58,440 nucleotides of DNA from contig JAEDIC010000012.1 of NCBI GenBank assembly GCA_016292635.1, positions 1 through 58,440 of the forward strand, given 5' to 3'. Source of the stretch: Clostridia bacterium. GTDB taxonomy: Bacteria > Bacillota > Clostridia > Christensenellales > CAG-138. Below, piece by piece: positions 48,860-56,960 of this stretch (position 1 is the stretch's first letter; the number at the start of each line of letters is the position of its first letter). Below the pieces are notes generated by a model. It was not told where the DNA came from, did not search any database, and was given only the letters and a program-made list of their open reading frames with translations. Made by a program: the position numbers and the translations under genes.

Positions 48860-50236
48860 ATGATGACCCCAAGAGAGACCGTAGAGGCGCTGGACAGATA
48901 TATAATCGGGCAATCCGAGGCAAAGCGGGCGGTAGCTATTGCCCTGCGAAACCGCTACAGGCGCAGCCGCCTTTCCCCGGAGCTTCGGGAGGAGATAACC
49001 CCAAAGAATATAATCATGATGGGCCCGACCGGCGTTGGCAAGACCGAGATAGCAAGACGGCTTGCAAAGCTTGTTGAAGCTCCCTTTGTAAAGGTGGAAG
49101 CCACCAAGTTCACGGAGGTGGGCTATGTGGGCCGGGATGTGGACTCCATGATACGCGACCTTGTGGAAGCTGCGATACGCCTCTGCAAGGAGCAGCGCAT
49201 GAAGGTGGTGCGTCCCGTTGCCGAGGCAAATGCCGAGCAGCGGCTTATTGATGCCCTTATGCCCGCGTATAAGTCCGGATGGAAAGCCCCGGAAAATCCC
49301 CTGCAGTTCCTTCTGGGGGGCAATAAGCCCCCAGTGGAGCTTACGGAGGAGGAAAAGAGTCAGCGCCTTTCCAAACGGGAAGAGATAACCAATGCTCTGA
49401 GAGCAGGACAGCTTGAGGACGAGATAGTTGAGATACAGATAGAGCAGCCAAATAACGGTGCAAATGCCATGATCGCCATGGGCATAGACGTTAATCTTAA
49501 CGAGATGATGGGCGGAATACTGCCCCCAAAGAAAAAGAACCGCAAAGCCAAGGTATCCGAGGCACGCAAGCTGCTCATACAGGATGAGAGCGAAAAACTC
49601 ATCGACATGGACGACGTCACTCAGGAGGCCATTGAGCGGGCGGAGCAGGACGGCATAGTGTTTATAGACGAAATAGACAAGATCGCCGCCGCCGCAAATA
49701 CTCATGGCGCAGATGTATCCCGTGAGGGCGTACAGAGGGATATTCTCCCCATAGTTGAAGGCTGCACCGTAACCACTAAATACGGACCGGTAAAGACGGA
49801 TTTTATCCTCTTTATCGCCGCAGGCGCTTTCCATGTATCCAAGGTATCGGATCTTATTCCGGAGCTTCAGGGCCGCTTCCCCATAAGGGTAAAGCTGGAG
49901 CCATTAAGCGTTGAGGATTACCGCAGCATACTCATTCAGCCGGAGCACGCAATAACCAAGCAATATGAGGCGCTGCTCAGAACCGACAACATTCTGCTCA
50001 GCTTTACCGACGACGCAATATCCGCCATTGCCCGCTCCGCGTTTAACGCAAACGAAAGCGAGGAAAACATAGGCGCACGCCGCCTGCATACTATTGTTGA
50101 AAACCTGCTGGACGATATTTCCTTCAATGCCGGCGGGGATCATCCCCTTACCAAGGTGGTGGTGGATGAGGAATACGTTAAGGAACACGTTCGCAAAGAA
50201 TACGAGGGAGAGGATCTGCAAAGGTTTATCCTGTAA
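48860..50236 (+). CDS. hslU: HslU, ATPase subunit of the HslVU protease
   Basis: A 458-residue AAA+ unfoldase that feeds substrates to HslV. TPRETVEALDRYIIGQSEAKRAVAIALRNRYRR start, Walker A GPTGVGKTEIARRLAKL, the KVEATKFTEVGYVGRDVDSM pore region, an intermediate domain (about 110-240), Walker B IVFIDEIDKIA and the sensor-2 SEENIGARRLHT. C-terminal tail LQRFIL inserts into HslV. GGAGG is 17 nt before the first ATG. codY, its usual neighbour, is absent here. Confidence 0.97.
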   Translation: MMTPRETVEALDRYIIGQSEAKRAVAIALRNRYRRSRLSPELREEITPKNIIMMGPTGVGKTEIARRLAKLVEAPFVKVEATKFTEVGYVGRDVDSMIRDLVEAAIRLCKEQRMKVVRPVAEANAEQRLIDALMPAYKSGWKAPENPLQFLLGGNKPPVELTEEEKSQRLSKREEITNALRAGQLEDEIVEIQIEQPNNGANAMIAMGIDVNLNEMMGGILPPKKKNRKAKVSEARKLLIQDESEKLIDMDDVTQEAIERAEQDGIVFIDEIDKIAAAANTHGADVSREGVQRDILPIVEGCTVTTKYGPVKTDFILFIAAGAFHVSKVSDLIPELQGRFPIRVKLEPLSVEDYRSILIQPEHAITKQYEALLRTDNILLSFTDDAISAIARSAFNANESEENIGARRLHTIVENLLDDISFNAGGDHPLTKVVVDEEYVKEHVRKEYEGEDLQRFIL

Positions 50237-50241
50237 AACGA

Positions 50242-51291
50242 ATGAAGCATACCGTTGCCATAATCATAATAACAGCCATGCTTATGGCGCTGCTTACGGG
50301 CTGCGTACAGGCCGCCACCACGGCAAATACCAATGTGGAGGTTTTGACGGTGCCTGAGGCAACGTCTGTATTTGAGCTGTCTACGGTGCCAACCGTCACG
50401 CCGGTGATAACCTACGTTCCGGAGGAGATAGCTGAGCTTAAGGCGGAGGTGATGCTCATGACGGCGGCAATAGGCTCTTTGCCTGAGCAAACGGCTGAAC
50501 CGGCGGAAGGCGCCTCCCCCGCTCCAGAGGAAACCAAAGCGCCGGAGGTTACCGAAAAACCAGAAGCCACGGCCACGCCTGGAGCAACAGAAAAGCCGGA
50601 ATATACCGTTTCGGATGTGGAGGATCAGGACGGCTACGTTTACGCAAAGAGCGTAAATCTGCGCTCCGGTCCCGGGACAAGCTATGATGTAATAAAAGAA
50701 TACGAGCAATACCGGCAGCTCACCGTTACAGGAAAAAGCGGCGATTGGTATCAGGTAAAGATAGGCAGCCGTACAGGCTTTATGCTTAAGAAATATGTAA
50801 AGCTGGGCGAAGTGCCGGAGGCAACGCCCACACCCACGTTGAAGCCCACCGCAACGCCCGGGCCCACCGCAACGCCCGAGCCCACCGCAATGCCTGAAGT
50901 TACCCCCGAGCCTACCGCCGCGCCAACAGCACCGCCTTCGTCCGATATGCCCTCATCAGGCTCATATACCAGCGATGAGCTGTATCTGCTGGCTCAGCTT
51001 GTGTATAAGGAGGGGGACGGGCCAAGCTATACTGCCGTTGCAACGGTTATACTGAACCGCATAAACAGCAGCAAGTTTCCCAATACCGTATCCGGGGTGG
51101 TGTATCAAAAGAACCAGTTTTCCACCTCAAACCTTAAAACCCCCAGCTCCGCCGCAAAGGAGGCTGTAACTTCGGTGTTTGTAAACGGCAATACCGTGCT
51201 GCCTTCCGATGTGTATTATTTCCGCACCGCCTCCAGCTGGAGCGGGCATGAGCTTTACGGCAAGATAGGCGAAAATTATTTTTACTATTAA
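50242..51291 (+). CDS. lipoprotein with SH3b and SleB-type cell wall hydrolase domains
   Basis: A 349-residue envelope protein: lipobox LLTGC (Cys21), a Thr/Pro/Glu-rich spacer, an SH3b domain (about 125-195; KSVNLRSGPGTSYDVIKEYE...WYQVKI) that binds peptidoglycan, a Pro/Thr repeat linker (about 195-235) and a C-terminal Hydrolase_2/SleB domain (about 240-349) with LAQLVYKEGDG and a Glu expected to be catalytic, then TAVATVILNRINSSKFPNTV. SleB domains cut spore cortex or vegetative wall, so spore germination or wall remodelling is likely. It begins 5 nt after hslU without a clear ribosome site. Confidence 0.88.
   Translation: MKHTVAIIIITAMLMALLTGCVQAATTANTNVEVLTVPEATSVFELSTVPTVTPVITYVPEEIAELKAEVMLMTAAIGSLPEQTAEPAEGASPAPEETKAPEVTEKPEATATPGATEKPEYTVSDVEDQDGYVYAKSVNLRSGPGTSYDVIKEYEQYRQLTVTGKSGDWYQVKIGSRTGFMLKKYVKLGEVPEATPTPTLKPTATPGPTATPEPTAMPEVTPEPTAAPTAPPSSDMPSSGSYTSDELYLLAQLVYKEGDGPSYTAVATVILNRINSSKFPNTVSGVVYQKNQFSTSNLKTPSSAAKEAVTSVFVNGNTVLPSDVYYFRTASSWSGHELYGKIGENYFYY
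50845..50898 (+). repeat. 18-bp tandem repeat, three copies, Pro/Thr linker
   Basis: Three direct 18-bp units of the type CCCACCGCAACGCCCGGG encode PTATPG, PTATPE and PTAMPE in the linker between SH3b and SleB domains. Copy number may vary between strains. Confidence 0.75.
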
Positions 51292-51317
51292 TAATACATT
51301 GCTGCGCCGGGCAGACT

Positions 51318-51357
51318 AATACCGCAATTTCCCAAGGAAAGGCGGTATTTTTTATTT
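51318..51357 (+). terminator. terminator abutting the next start codon
   Basis: AATACCGC (51318-51325) pairs with GCGGTATT (51342-51349) with a 16-nt loop, then a T-rich run TTTTTATTTT ending right at the ATG (51359). Ends the hydrolase gene and possibly regulates the next. Confidence 0.8.
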
Positions 51358-51358
51358 T

Positions 51359-53743
51359 ATGAAGGCCGTGATAATGGCAGGCGGCGAGGGAAAACGCCTG
51401 CGCCCCATAACCTGCACCATGCCAAAGCCCATGGTGCCGCTGCTGAACAAGCCGGTGATAGATTACTGCATAGAGCTGCTGAAAAGCCATGGCATTGAGG
51501 ACATAACCGCAACGCTGCACTATCTGCCCCGGGTGATAACCAATCACTGCGGCGACGGTGAAAAATATGGAGTTAAGCTCAGCTATTCCATAGAGAACAA
51601 ACCCCTTGGAACGGCGGGAAGCGTAAGAAAGGCGATGGGGGATAAGCCTGAGCGCGCAATCGTTATAAGCGGGGACGCCATGACGGATCTGGATATAACA
51701 TCTGCGCTGAAGTTCCATACGGAAAAGGGCGGAGGGGCAACCATAGTTCTAAAGCATGTGGATGTGCCCACGGAATACGGCGTGGTCTTAATGAAGAAGG
51801 GCGGGCAGGTATACCGCTTTCTTGAAAAACCCATGATGTCCGAGGTGTTCAGCGATCTTGCCAATACCGGCATATACATACTTGAGCCGGAGGTGATAGA
51901 ACGCATACCCAAGGGGCAGAAGTTTGATTTCAGCAAGGACCTGTTTCCGCTGCTTCTGAGGGAACAAATACCCATATACGGCTATATAACCGACAAGTAC
52001 TGGTGCGATATTGGGGATATATCCCAATATAGGGCGGCTCAGCGGGATATGCTGACCGGCAGATGCAGATTTAAAACAATTGCAAAAGAGCAAAACGGCG
52101 TATGGATAGAGCCAGGTGCGCTCATATCCGAAAAAGCGACCCTTTCGGCTCCCTGCTACATAGGCAGCGGGGCGGAGATAGGGGCGGCGGTGATAACCGA
52201 CTCGACGGTGGTTGGCAGCGGTTCCCGTATAGGAGACCACAGCAGCGCCAAGCGCACCGTGATAATGCAGAATGTTCGCATAAGGGAAAACGTGGAGATG
52301 CGGGGAGCAATTCTGTGCGAGGGGGCGGAAGCGGAAAGCGGCGCATCCATGTTCAGCGATACGGTGATAGGCTGGGGCGGCAGGGCAGGCAAAAACAGCA
52401 CTCTGTGCAACGGGGCCTCGGTTTGGCCGGAAAAGAGGGTGAGCGAGGAGCAGACCTGCCGGGAGAATATCAGGTGGGATGACGGAGAACGTCCGGGGGA
52501 GGGCAGCGTGTCCGGGTATACGGATACCCTGCTTACCCCGGAGAGGGCTGCACGCATAGGCGGCGCTTTCGCAGCAAGCCTCGGTAGGCTGCCCCTTGAG
52601 GCGGCGGTGGCCACAGACGGCAGCCAGCAGGGGGTAATGCTGAAGCACGGCATTATATCCGGCCTTGTTGCTCAGGGCGTGGATGCGGCGGATATGGGAT
52701 ATTGCAGCCGTTCCGCATTTGAGCACAGCATAAGGGAGTTCGGCTATTCGGGCGGAATATACATACGCTGCGGCGCAGCGCCCCACAGGGTGGAACTGAT
52801 ACTATGCGATAAGACCGGAACTGAGCTTACGGGCAGCGGATACAGGGCCTTTGAGCAGGAACTGAAGGCGGGGGCAAAGCGGCCCATTACATCAGAGCGA
52901 CTGGGCATAGTTCAGCGGGTAAGCGGCGCTGCAAAGGCATACGAGGCCCATCTGAATCGGGTAACACATTCGGTAAAGGGAGGGGGAAACGGTCTGTCAA
53001 TACTGATAGGGGGCAGCCCCGAGGTATATGACGGAGTCGCCAGGGTACTGCTGCCTTGCGGCTATTCCGTGCGTTATTACAGCGGCAGCGCGGATAGACT
53101 GTATTCTTACGTTGCCCATGAGCGTGCGGATATGGGCTTTTATGTGGAGGGCGGCGTAAAGGAGACCGTGGCGCTGGAGCGACACATATCGGAGGACAGC
53201 ATGACCGCGGTGCTGGCTATTGCAGCAGCCGAGGACAAGCGGACGGATAAACTGGTGCTGCCTACCCATCTTCCTGGCGAGTATCTTAGGCTTATTGCGC
53301 AAAAAGGGGCCAAAGTGTCCATTGCTCCGTCAAAAAAGAGCAGATGGGCGAGAAGCGCCCTGGAAAACAATGCATATATGCCGGAATTCTTTGAGCCGGA
53401 GGCCCGTATAATACGGGGGGCGGAACTGATGCTGTCCGGCAGACTGGAAAAGTATCTTGATATGCTGCCAAATGTGGAGCAGAGCGAAACGGATATAAAA
53501 TGCAGCTGGAAGGATGTGGGCCGTATGCTGAGAAGCCTTGTGGATACGGAAAAATACGAGAACATTGAGCTGGTGGATGGAGTGAAGGTGCAGGTGGACA
53601 GGGGCTGGGTACTGGTAAAGCCCAACGCTGCCATAACCGCCTGCAGAATTATAGCAGGCAGCATGGATGCGGAGTATTCAAAGGAGCTTACCGATATATA
53701 CGGCAGCAAGCTGAGGCATATAGCGGAACAGCGGGAAGAATAG
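51359..53743 (+). CDS. sugar-1-phosphate nucleotidyltransferase fused to a degenerate phosphomannomutase
   Basis: A 794-residue fusion. Residues 1-235 are a nucleotidyltransferase (MKAVIMAGGEGKRLRPIT, KPMVPLLNKPVIDY) making NDP-sugars, most like mannose-1-phosphate guanylyltransferase; 250-370 carry hexapeptide repeats of a left-handed beta helix; 380-794 align to the phosphohexomutase fold but lack catalytic residues: where active enzymes have TASHNP there is IRCGAAPHR (469-477), and where DGDADR is expected there is YVEGGVKE (595-602). So the C-terminal half is likely a regulatory or structural pseudo-enzyme. The ATG directly follows a terminator T-run with no ribosome site nearby. It could provide GDP-mannose-type donors for the tripartite glycosyltransferase. 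Confidence 0.88.
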   Translation: MKAVIMAGGEGKRLRPITCTMPKPMVPLLNKPVIDYCIELLKSHGIEDITATLHYLPRVITNHCGDGEKYGVKLSYSIENKPLGTAGSVRKAMGDKPERAIVISGDAMTDLDITSALKFHTEKGGGATIVLKHVDVPTEYGVVLMKKGGQVYRFLEKPMMSEVFSDLANTGIYILEPEVIERIPKGQKFDFSKDLFPLLLREQIPIYGYITDKYWCDIGDISQYRAAQRDMLTGRCRFKTIAKEQNGVWIEPGALISEKATLSAPCYIGSGAEIGAAVITDSTVVGSGSRIGDHSSAKRTVIMQNVRIRENVEMRGAILCEGAEAESGASMFSDTVIGWGGRAGKNSTLCNGASVWPEKRVSEEQTCRENIRWDDGERPGEGSVSGYTDTLLTPERAARIGGAFAASLGRLPLEAAVATDGSQQGVMLKHGIISGLVAQGVDAADMGYCSRSAFEHSIREFGYSGGIYIRCGAAPHRVELILCDKTGTELTGSGYRAFEQELKAGAKRPITSERLGIVQRVSGAAKAYEAHLNRVTHSVKGGGNGLSILIGGSPEVYDGVARVLLPCGYSVRYYSGSADRLYSYVAHERADMGFYVEGGVKETVALERHISEDSMTAVLAIAAAEDKRTDKLVLPTHLPGEYLRLIAQKGAKVSIAPSKKSRWARSALENNAYMPEFFEPEARIIRGAELMLSGRLEKYLDMLPNVEQSETDIKCSWKDVGRMLRSLVDTEKYENIELVDGVKVQVDRGWVLVKPNAAITACRIIAGSMDAEYSKELTDIYGSKLRHIAEQREE

Positions 53744-53747
53744 CGTT

Positions 53748-53783
53748 AAGCAGGCGGGAAATATGTGTCCCGCTTGCTTTTTT
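53748..53783 (+). terminator. intrinsic terminator after the fusion gene
   Basis: AAGCAGGCGGGA (53748-53759) and TCCCGCTTGCTT (53768-53779; one G-T) with an 8-nt loop and a T-run to 53783. A TGGTAGAAT extended -10 (53793-53801) then leads to trmL. Confidence 0.88.
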
Positions 53784-53833
53784 GTAATATGGTGGTAGAA
53801 TATTAGGGCTACGATACCTTTAGAGGAGCGAAT

Positions 53834-54295
53834 ATGTTCAACATAGTGCTTGTTAATCCCGAAATACCGCCTAATACCGGCAATATATCCCGCACCTGCG
53901 CCGTTACCGGCACAAGGCTGCATCTTGTGCGTCCCTTCGGCTTTGAAATAAGCGACAAGACCCTTAAGCGTGCGGGACTGGATTACTGGAAAGACCTTGA
54001 TGTGCGCTATTATGATTCATTCGAGGAACTGGAGGAGGCATATCCCGACGGACGGTTCTTTCTCACCTCCACCCATGCGATAAGAAGCTATGCGGATGTT
54101 GAATACAGGGATGGAGATTTTATCGTATTCGGACGGGAGACCGCAGGACTTGGGCCCGAATTGCTCAGCCGAAGGGCAAGGGATACCATAAGGATACCCA
54201 TGCTGCCAGATCAGCGCTCGCTGAACCTTTCCAACTCCGCCGCCATAGTGCTGTATGAGGCGCTGCGGCAAACCGGCTTTAAGGGGCTGGAATAA
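53834..54295 (+). CDS. trmL: tRNA (cytidine/uridine34-2'-O)-methyltransferase TrmL
   Basis: A 153-residue SPOUT methyltransferase acting on the wobble base of tRNA-Leu. MFNIVLVNPEIPPNTGNISRTCAVTGTRLHLV, FGRETAGLGPELL and the knot sequence IPMLPDQRSLNLSNSAAIVLYEALRQ are characteristic. Preceded by GAGGAG. Followed 34 nt later by a nitroreductase. Confidence 0.96.
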   Translation: MFNIVLVNPEIPPNTGNISRTCAVTGTRLHLVRPFGFEISDKTLKRAGLDYWKDLDVRYYDSFEELEEAYPDGRFFLTSTHAIRSYADVEYRDGDFIVFGRETAGLGPELLSRRARDTIRIPMLPDQRSLNLSNSAAIVLYEALRQTGFKGLE

Positions 54296-54329
54296 CAAAA
54301 TCAACTAAATCATTATATAAGGAGAAAAT

Positions 54330-54941
54330 ATGCCAATATCTTCAAAACAGCTTTTGGAAGAAAGCAGACTCAGAAGGAGCTGCAGAAAGTTTTCCAATGA
54401 TGAAGTGGATATGGATGTAATAAGGGACTGCATACTTACGGCAGGCACAGCACCGAGCGGAGCGAATATTCAGCCCTGGCACTTTACTGTGATAACCGAT
54501 CCGGCGATGAAGGGCAGGATAAGGGAAGAGGCTGAAAAGGTGGAGGCAGCCTTTTACGGGGGAAAAATATCGGATAAGTGGCGGGAAGATTTGGACATAC
54601 TGAAAACCAATGCGCAAAAGCCTTTTCTGACCGAAGCCCCCTGTCTTATAGCGGTATTCAAAGAAATTTACCGCATTGAGGAGGACGGCACCCATGTGCC
54701 GAATTACTATGTAAGCGAATCCTGCGGAATAGCCATAGGGCTGCTGATAAACGCACTGCGGAATGCGGGCTACGCAAGCCTTACCTATACACCTGCGCCG
54801 CCGACATTTCTCAGGAAACTGCTGAACCGTCCGGAAAACGAAACACCTGTAATGATACTTGCGGTGGGCAAAATGCATCCGGATTTTGAACTGCCTCCCA
54901 TAGGCAGGAAAACCTTTGAGGAAATTGCGGAAATAATCTGA
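54330..54941 (+). CDS. nitroreductase-family flavoprotein
   Basis: A 203-residue FMN-dependent oxidoreductase of the NfnB/iodotyrosine deiodinase-like subgroup. RRSCRKFSNDEVD start, APSGANIQPWHFTVI (FMN site), NYYVSESCGIAIGLLINALRNAG and a conserved TYTPAPPTFLRKLLNRPENETPVMIL. Reduces nitro, quinone or related substrates with NAD(P)H; physiological substrate unknown. GGAG 7 nt upstream. Confidence 0.92.
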   Translation: MPISSKQLLEESRLRRSCRKFSNDEVDMDVIRDCILTAGTAPSGANIQPWHFTVITDPAMKGRIREEAEKVEAAFYGGKISDKWREDLDILKTNAQKPFLTEAPCLIAVFKEIYRIEEDGTHVPNYYVSESCGIAIGLLINALRNAGYASLTYTPAPPTFLRKLLNRPENETPVMILAVGKMHPDFELPPIGRKTFEEIAEII

Positions 54942-55053
54942 TAAAATACGGCTTATACGGTGGTTTTGCGGGAAGTTGACCCTGTTGAACGGCCTCTGCA
55001 AAGAAAAATGGCAAAATATATAAAAAAATCCCTGAAGAAAGGCACTTTTGCCC

Positions 55054-55082
55054 TTGACAGGGGAGTATAATTTGGTTAAAAT
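55054..55082 (+). promoter_or_regulatory. promoter of rplM-rpsI
   Basis: TTGACA (55054-55059), 17-nt spacer, TAAAAT (55077-55082). The transcript has a leader of about 120 nt. Confidence 0.75.
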
Positions 55083-55089
55083 AGCAAAT

Positions 55090-55200
55090 GTGCGTTTGGT
55101 AGGATAGGTAATTCTGCGGCCACAGCCCCGGCACGCCGAAAAACACACCTATAAACACACATATTAAATCATCTAAATTATTTTTTAAATCTACTCAGGA
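55090..55200 (+). promoter_or_regulatory. candidate L13 autoregulatory leader
   Basis: Between promoter and ribosome site lies a non-coding leader with a GC-rich core (GCGGCCACAGCCCCGGCACG, about 55116-55135, where CGGC and GCCG can pair) followed by an AT-rich stretch. rplM leaders in Firmicutes often bind L13; I cannot verify the consensus by eye. The gap 54942-55053 shows nothing else. Confidence 0.35.
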
Positions 55201-55209
55201 GGTTTAGCC

Positions 55210-55641
55210 ATGAACACCTATATGGCAAAAGGCGAAACCGTAGAACGCAAGTGGTACGTTGTGGACGCAGAAGGCATGGTACTCGGCCGTCTCGCCTCCC
55301 AGGTTGCCTCTATTCTTCGCGGTAAACATAAGCCCATATATACTCCGCACGTCGACACCGGCGATCACGTGATCATCGTGAATGCGGACAAGGTCGTACT
55401 GACCGGCGCAAAGCTTGACAAGAAAAAGTACTATCATCATACCGGATATCCCGGAGGACTCAAAGAGCTCACTTATCGTCAGCTCATGGCCAAGAAGCCC
55501 GAGTTCGCCGTATATGAAGCTATCCGCCTGATGATGCCCAAGGGCCCCCTTGGTCGTCAGATGCTCAAGAAGGTCCGCATCTATGCAGGCCCCGAGCACA
55601 AGAACGCAGCCCAGAAGCCCGAGACTCTGGTGCTTAAGTAA
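55210..55641 (+). CDS. rplM: 50S ribosomal protein L13
   Basis: A 143-residue early-assembly protein of the 50S subunit. WYVVDAEGMVLGRLASQVASILRGKHKPIYTPHVDTGDHVIIVNADKV and MLPKGPLGRQMLKK-type block (MMPKGPLGRQMLKKVRIY) are diagnostic. Strong AGGAGG ribosome site. Co-transcribed with rpsI 17 nt downstream. Confidence 0.98.
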   Translation: MNTYMAKGETVERKWYVVDAEGMVLGRLASQVASILRGKHKPIYTPHVDTGDHVIIVNADKVVLTGAKLDKKKYYHHTGYPGGLKELTYRQLMAKKPEFAVYEAIRLMMPKGPLGRQMLKKVRIYAGPEHKNAAQKPETLVLK

Positions 55642-55658
55642 TAAGGAGGAACATAGAA

Positions 55659-56054
55659 ATGGCAGCCACTACTCAGTATCTTGGTACCGGCAGGCGTAAG
55701 AAGTCCATTGCTCGCGTTCGCCTTATTCCCGGAACCGGTGTTATTACCATCAACGGTCGTGACGTTGAGGAATACTTCGGCTATGAGACCCTTAAGATGA
55801 TCGTTCGCGCTCCACTGGTGCTCACTGACACCCTGAGCAAGTTCGATGTTAAGGTCAATGTCTATGGCGGCGGCACCACCGGACAGGCTGGCGCTATCCG
55901 TCATGGCATCTCCCGCGCCCTTCTCGTTGCAGAGCCCGAGCTCCGCGGCGCCCTTAAGAAGGCCGGTTATCTGACCCGTGACCCCAGAATGAAGGAGAGG
56001 AAGAAGTACGGTCTCAAGGCCGCCCGTCGCGCTCCCCAGTTCTCCAAGCGTTAA
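55659..56054 (+). CDS. rpsI: 30S ribosomal protein S9
   Basis: A 131-residue small-subunit protein whose C-terminal tail reaches the P site (RAPQFSKR end). TGRRKKSIARVRLIPGTG, GGGTTGQAGAIRHGISRALL and DPRMKERKKYGLKAARR confirm it. AAGGAGG site. Terminated by the hairpin at 56072. Confidence 0.98.
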   Translation: MAATTQYLGTGRRKKSIARVRLIPGTGVITINGRDVEEYFGYETLKMIVRAPLVLTDTLSKFDVKVNVYGGGTTGQAGAIRHGISRALLVAEPELRGALKKAGYLTRDPRMKERKKYGLKAARRAPQFSKR

Positions 56055-56071
56055 TATCATCGCTTACATAC

Positions 56072-56097
56072 AAAAGCCCCGACTTTCGGGGCTTTTT
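56072..56097 (+). terminator. intrinsic terminator after rpsI
   Basis: AAAAGCCCCGA (56072-56082) pairs with TCGGGGCTTTT (56086-56096), three-base loop, then T. Symmetric A/T tails also serve the convergent DUF1847 gene. Confidence 0.9.
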
Positions 56098-56115
56098 GCG
56101 TATTAATTCCGTTTG

Positions 56116-56751
56116 TCAATCTTTTTTGAGAAGCCGCTTATAATAAGAGTCTGCGGTATACAGGGCAGCAACCGGGTTGTGGCCCAAAACCCTGTCCTTG
56201 GCAACAAGGGTTGTAACGGGTGCTTCGGAGTATTTGGTAAAAAGACAGTCGTGACCTACACAAAGGCCCATTATGATATTCAGCTCAGTGCCTTCGGCAT
56301 TCAGGTGCTTAGCCTGATGTATGGGGTTGCACATATTTTCGCCCAGCTGTTCGCATTTGGGATATATGCCAACGGCTGTCTTTCTTACCATACCCGCCTT
56401 GCAGGCCACGCCGAACACTTCGAAACCATGCGCCCTAAGTATATGGGCCAGTGTGCGGGATTCGGATATAAGGCCTACGCAGGTGGCAATGCCTATCTTT
56501 TTATAGCCCATGCGTTTAGCAAATTCCATGGTTTCTTCTACTCGGGTCATGCGGCAGTAAAACTCGTATTCAATATCCGCGGCGTTTACCATCATGGCGT
56601 GGTTTACGGGGTCATCATAAAGCTCAAAGGCGCAGTTTAGCGCATCATCATTGGCGTTTTCGGTGGTAAGGCAAAAATCCGGGAAGCCGGCTCCTTTGTT
56701 GCAGCCGGTTACGGCGCAGTCTATGCAGCTGTGGGTGATATCTTTTTCCAT
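56116..56751 (-). CDS. DUF1847 metal-binding-like protein
   Basis: A 211-residue cysteine-rich protein of the DUF1847 family, common in anaerobes. Conserved cysteines: SCIDCAVTGC at the N-terminus, CRMTRVEETMEFAKRMGYKKIGIATCVGL, GVACKAGMV, MCNPIHQA, and GLCVGHDCLFTKYS. The family is predicted to bind metal; enzymatic function is unknown. AGGAG is 6 nt before the ATG. Convergent with rpsI, divergent from glmM. Confidence 0.92.
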   Translation of the reverse strand: MEKDITHSCIDCAVTGCNKGAGFPDFCLTTENANDDALNCAFELYDDPVNHAMMVNAADIEYEFYCRMTRVEETMEFAKRMGYKKIGIATCVGLISESRTLAHILRAHGFEVFGVACKAGMVRKTAVGIYPKCEQLGENMCNPIHQAKHLNAEGTELNIIMGLCVGHDCLFTKYSEAPVTTLVAKDRVLGHNPVAALYTADSYYKRLLKKD

Positions 56752-56782
56752 GGCGCTCTCCTGAATGTGATATTATATTCGA

Positions 56783-56791
56783 ATTATACCA
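56783..56791 (-). promoter_or_regulatory. extended -10 promoter of the DUF1847 gene
   Basis: On the minus strand TGGTATAAT sits 31 nt before the start codon; the -35 position (TAGATG) is weak. Confidence 0.45.
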
Positions 56792-56849
56792 TTTTGAGCC
56801 TGCGTCATCTATGCTTTGCAGATAAATCATTTGTTTGCATAATATTTTA

Positions 56850-56878
56850 TGGAAAAAGCGTACGAAAAGGTGTAAAAT
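56850..56878 (+). promoter_or_regulatory. candidate promoter of glmM
   Basis: TGGAAA (56850-56855), 17-nt spacer, TAAAAT (56873-56878), giving a leader of about 75 nt before glmM. Confidence 0.4.
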
Positions 56879-56960
56879 AATTCTGATAAGTAAATTTAAG
56901 CATCCTTATTACTTTCTTTGATATATCAAATCAAAATCAACCGAAAGGAATAATCATCAT

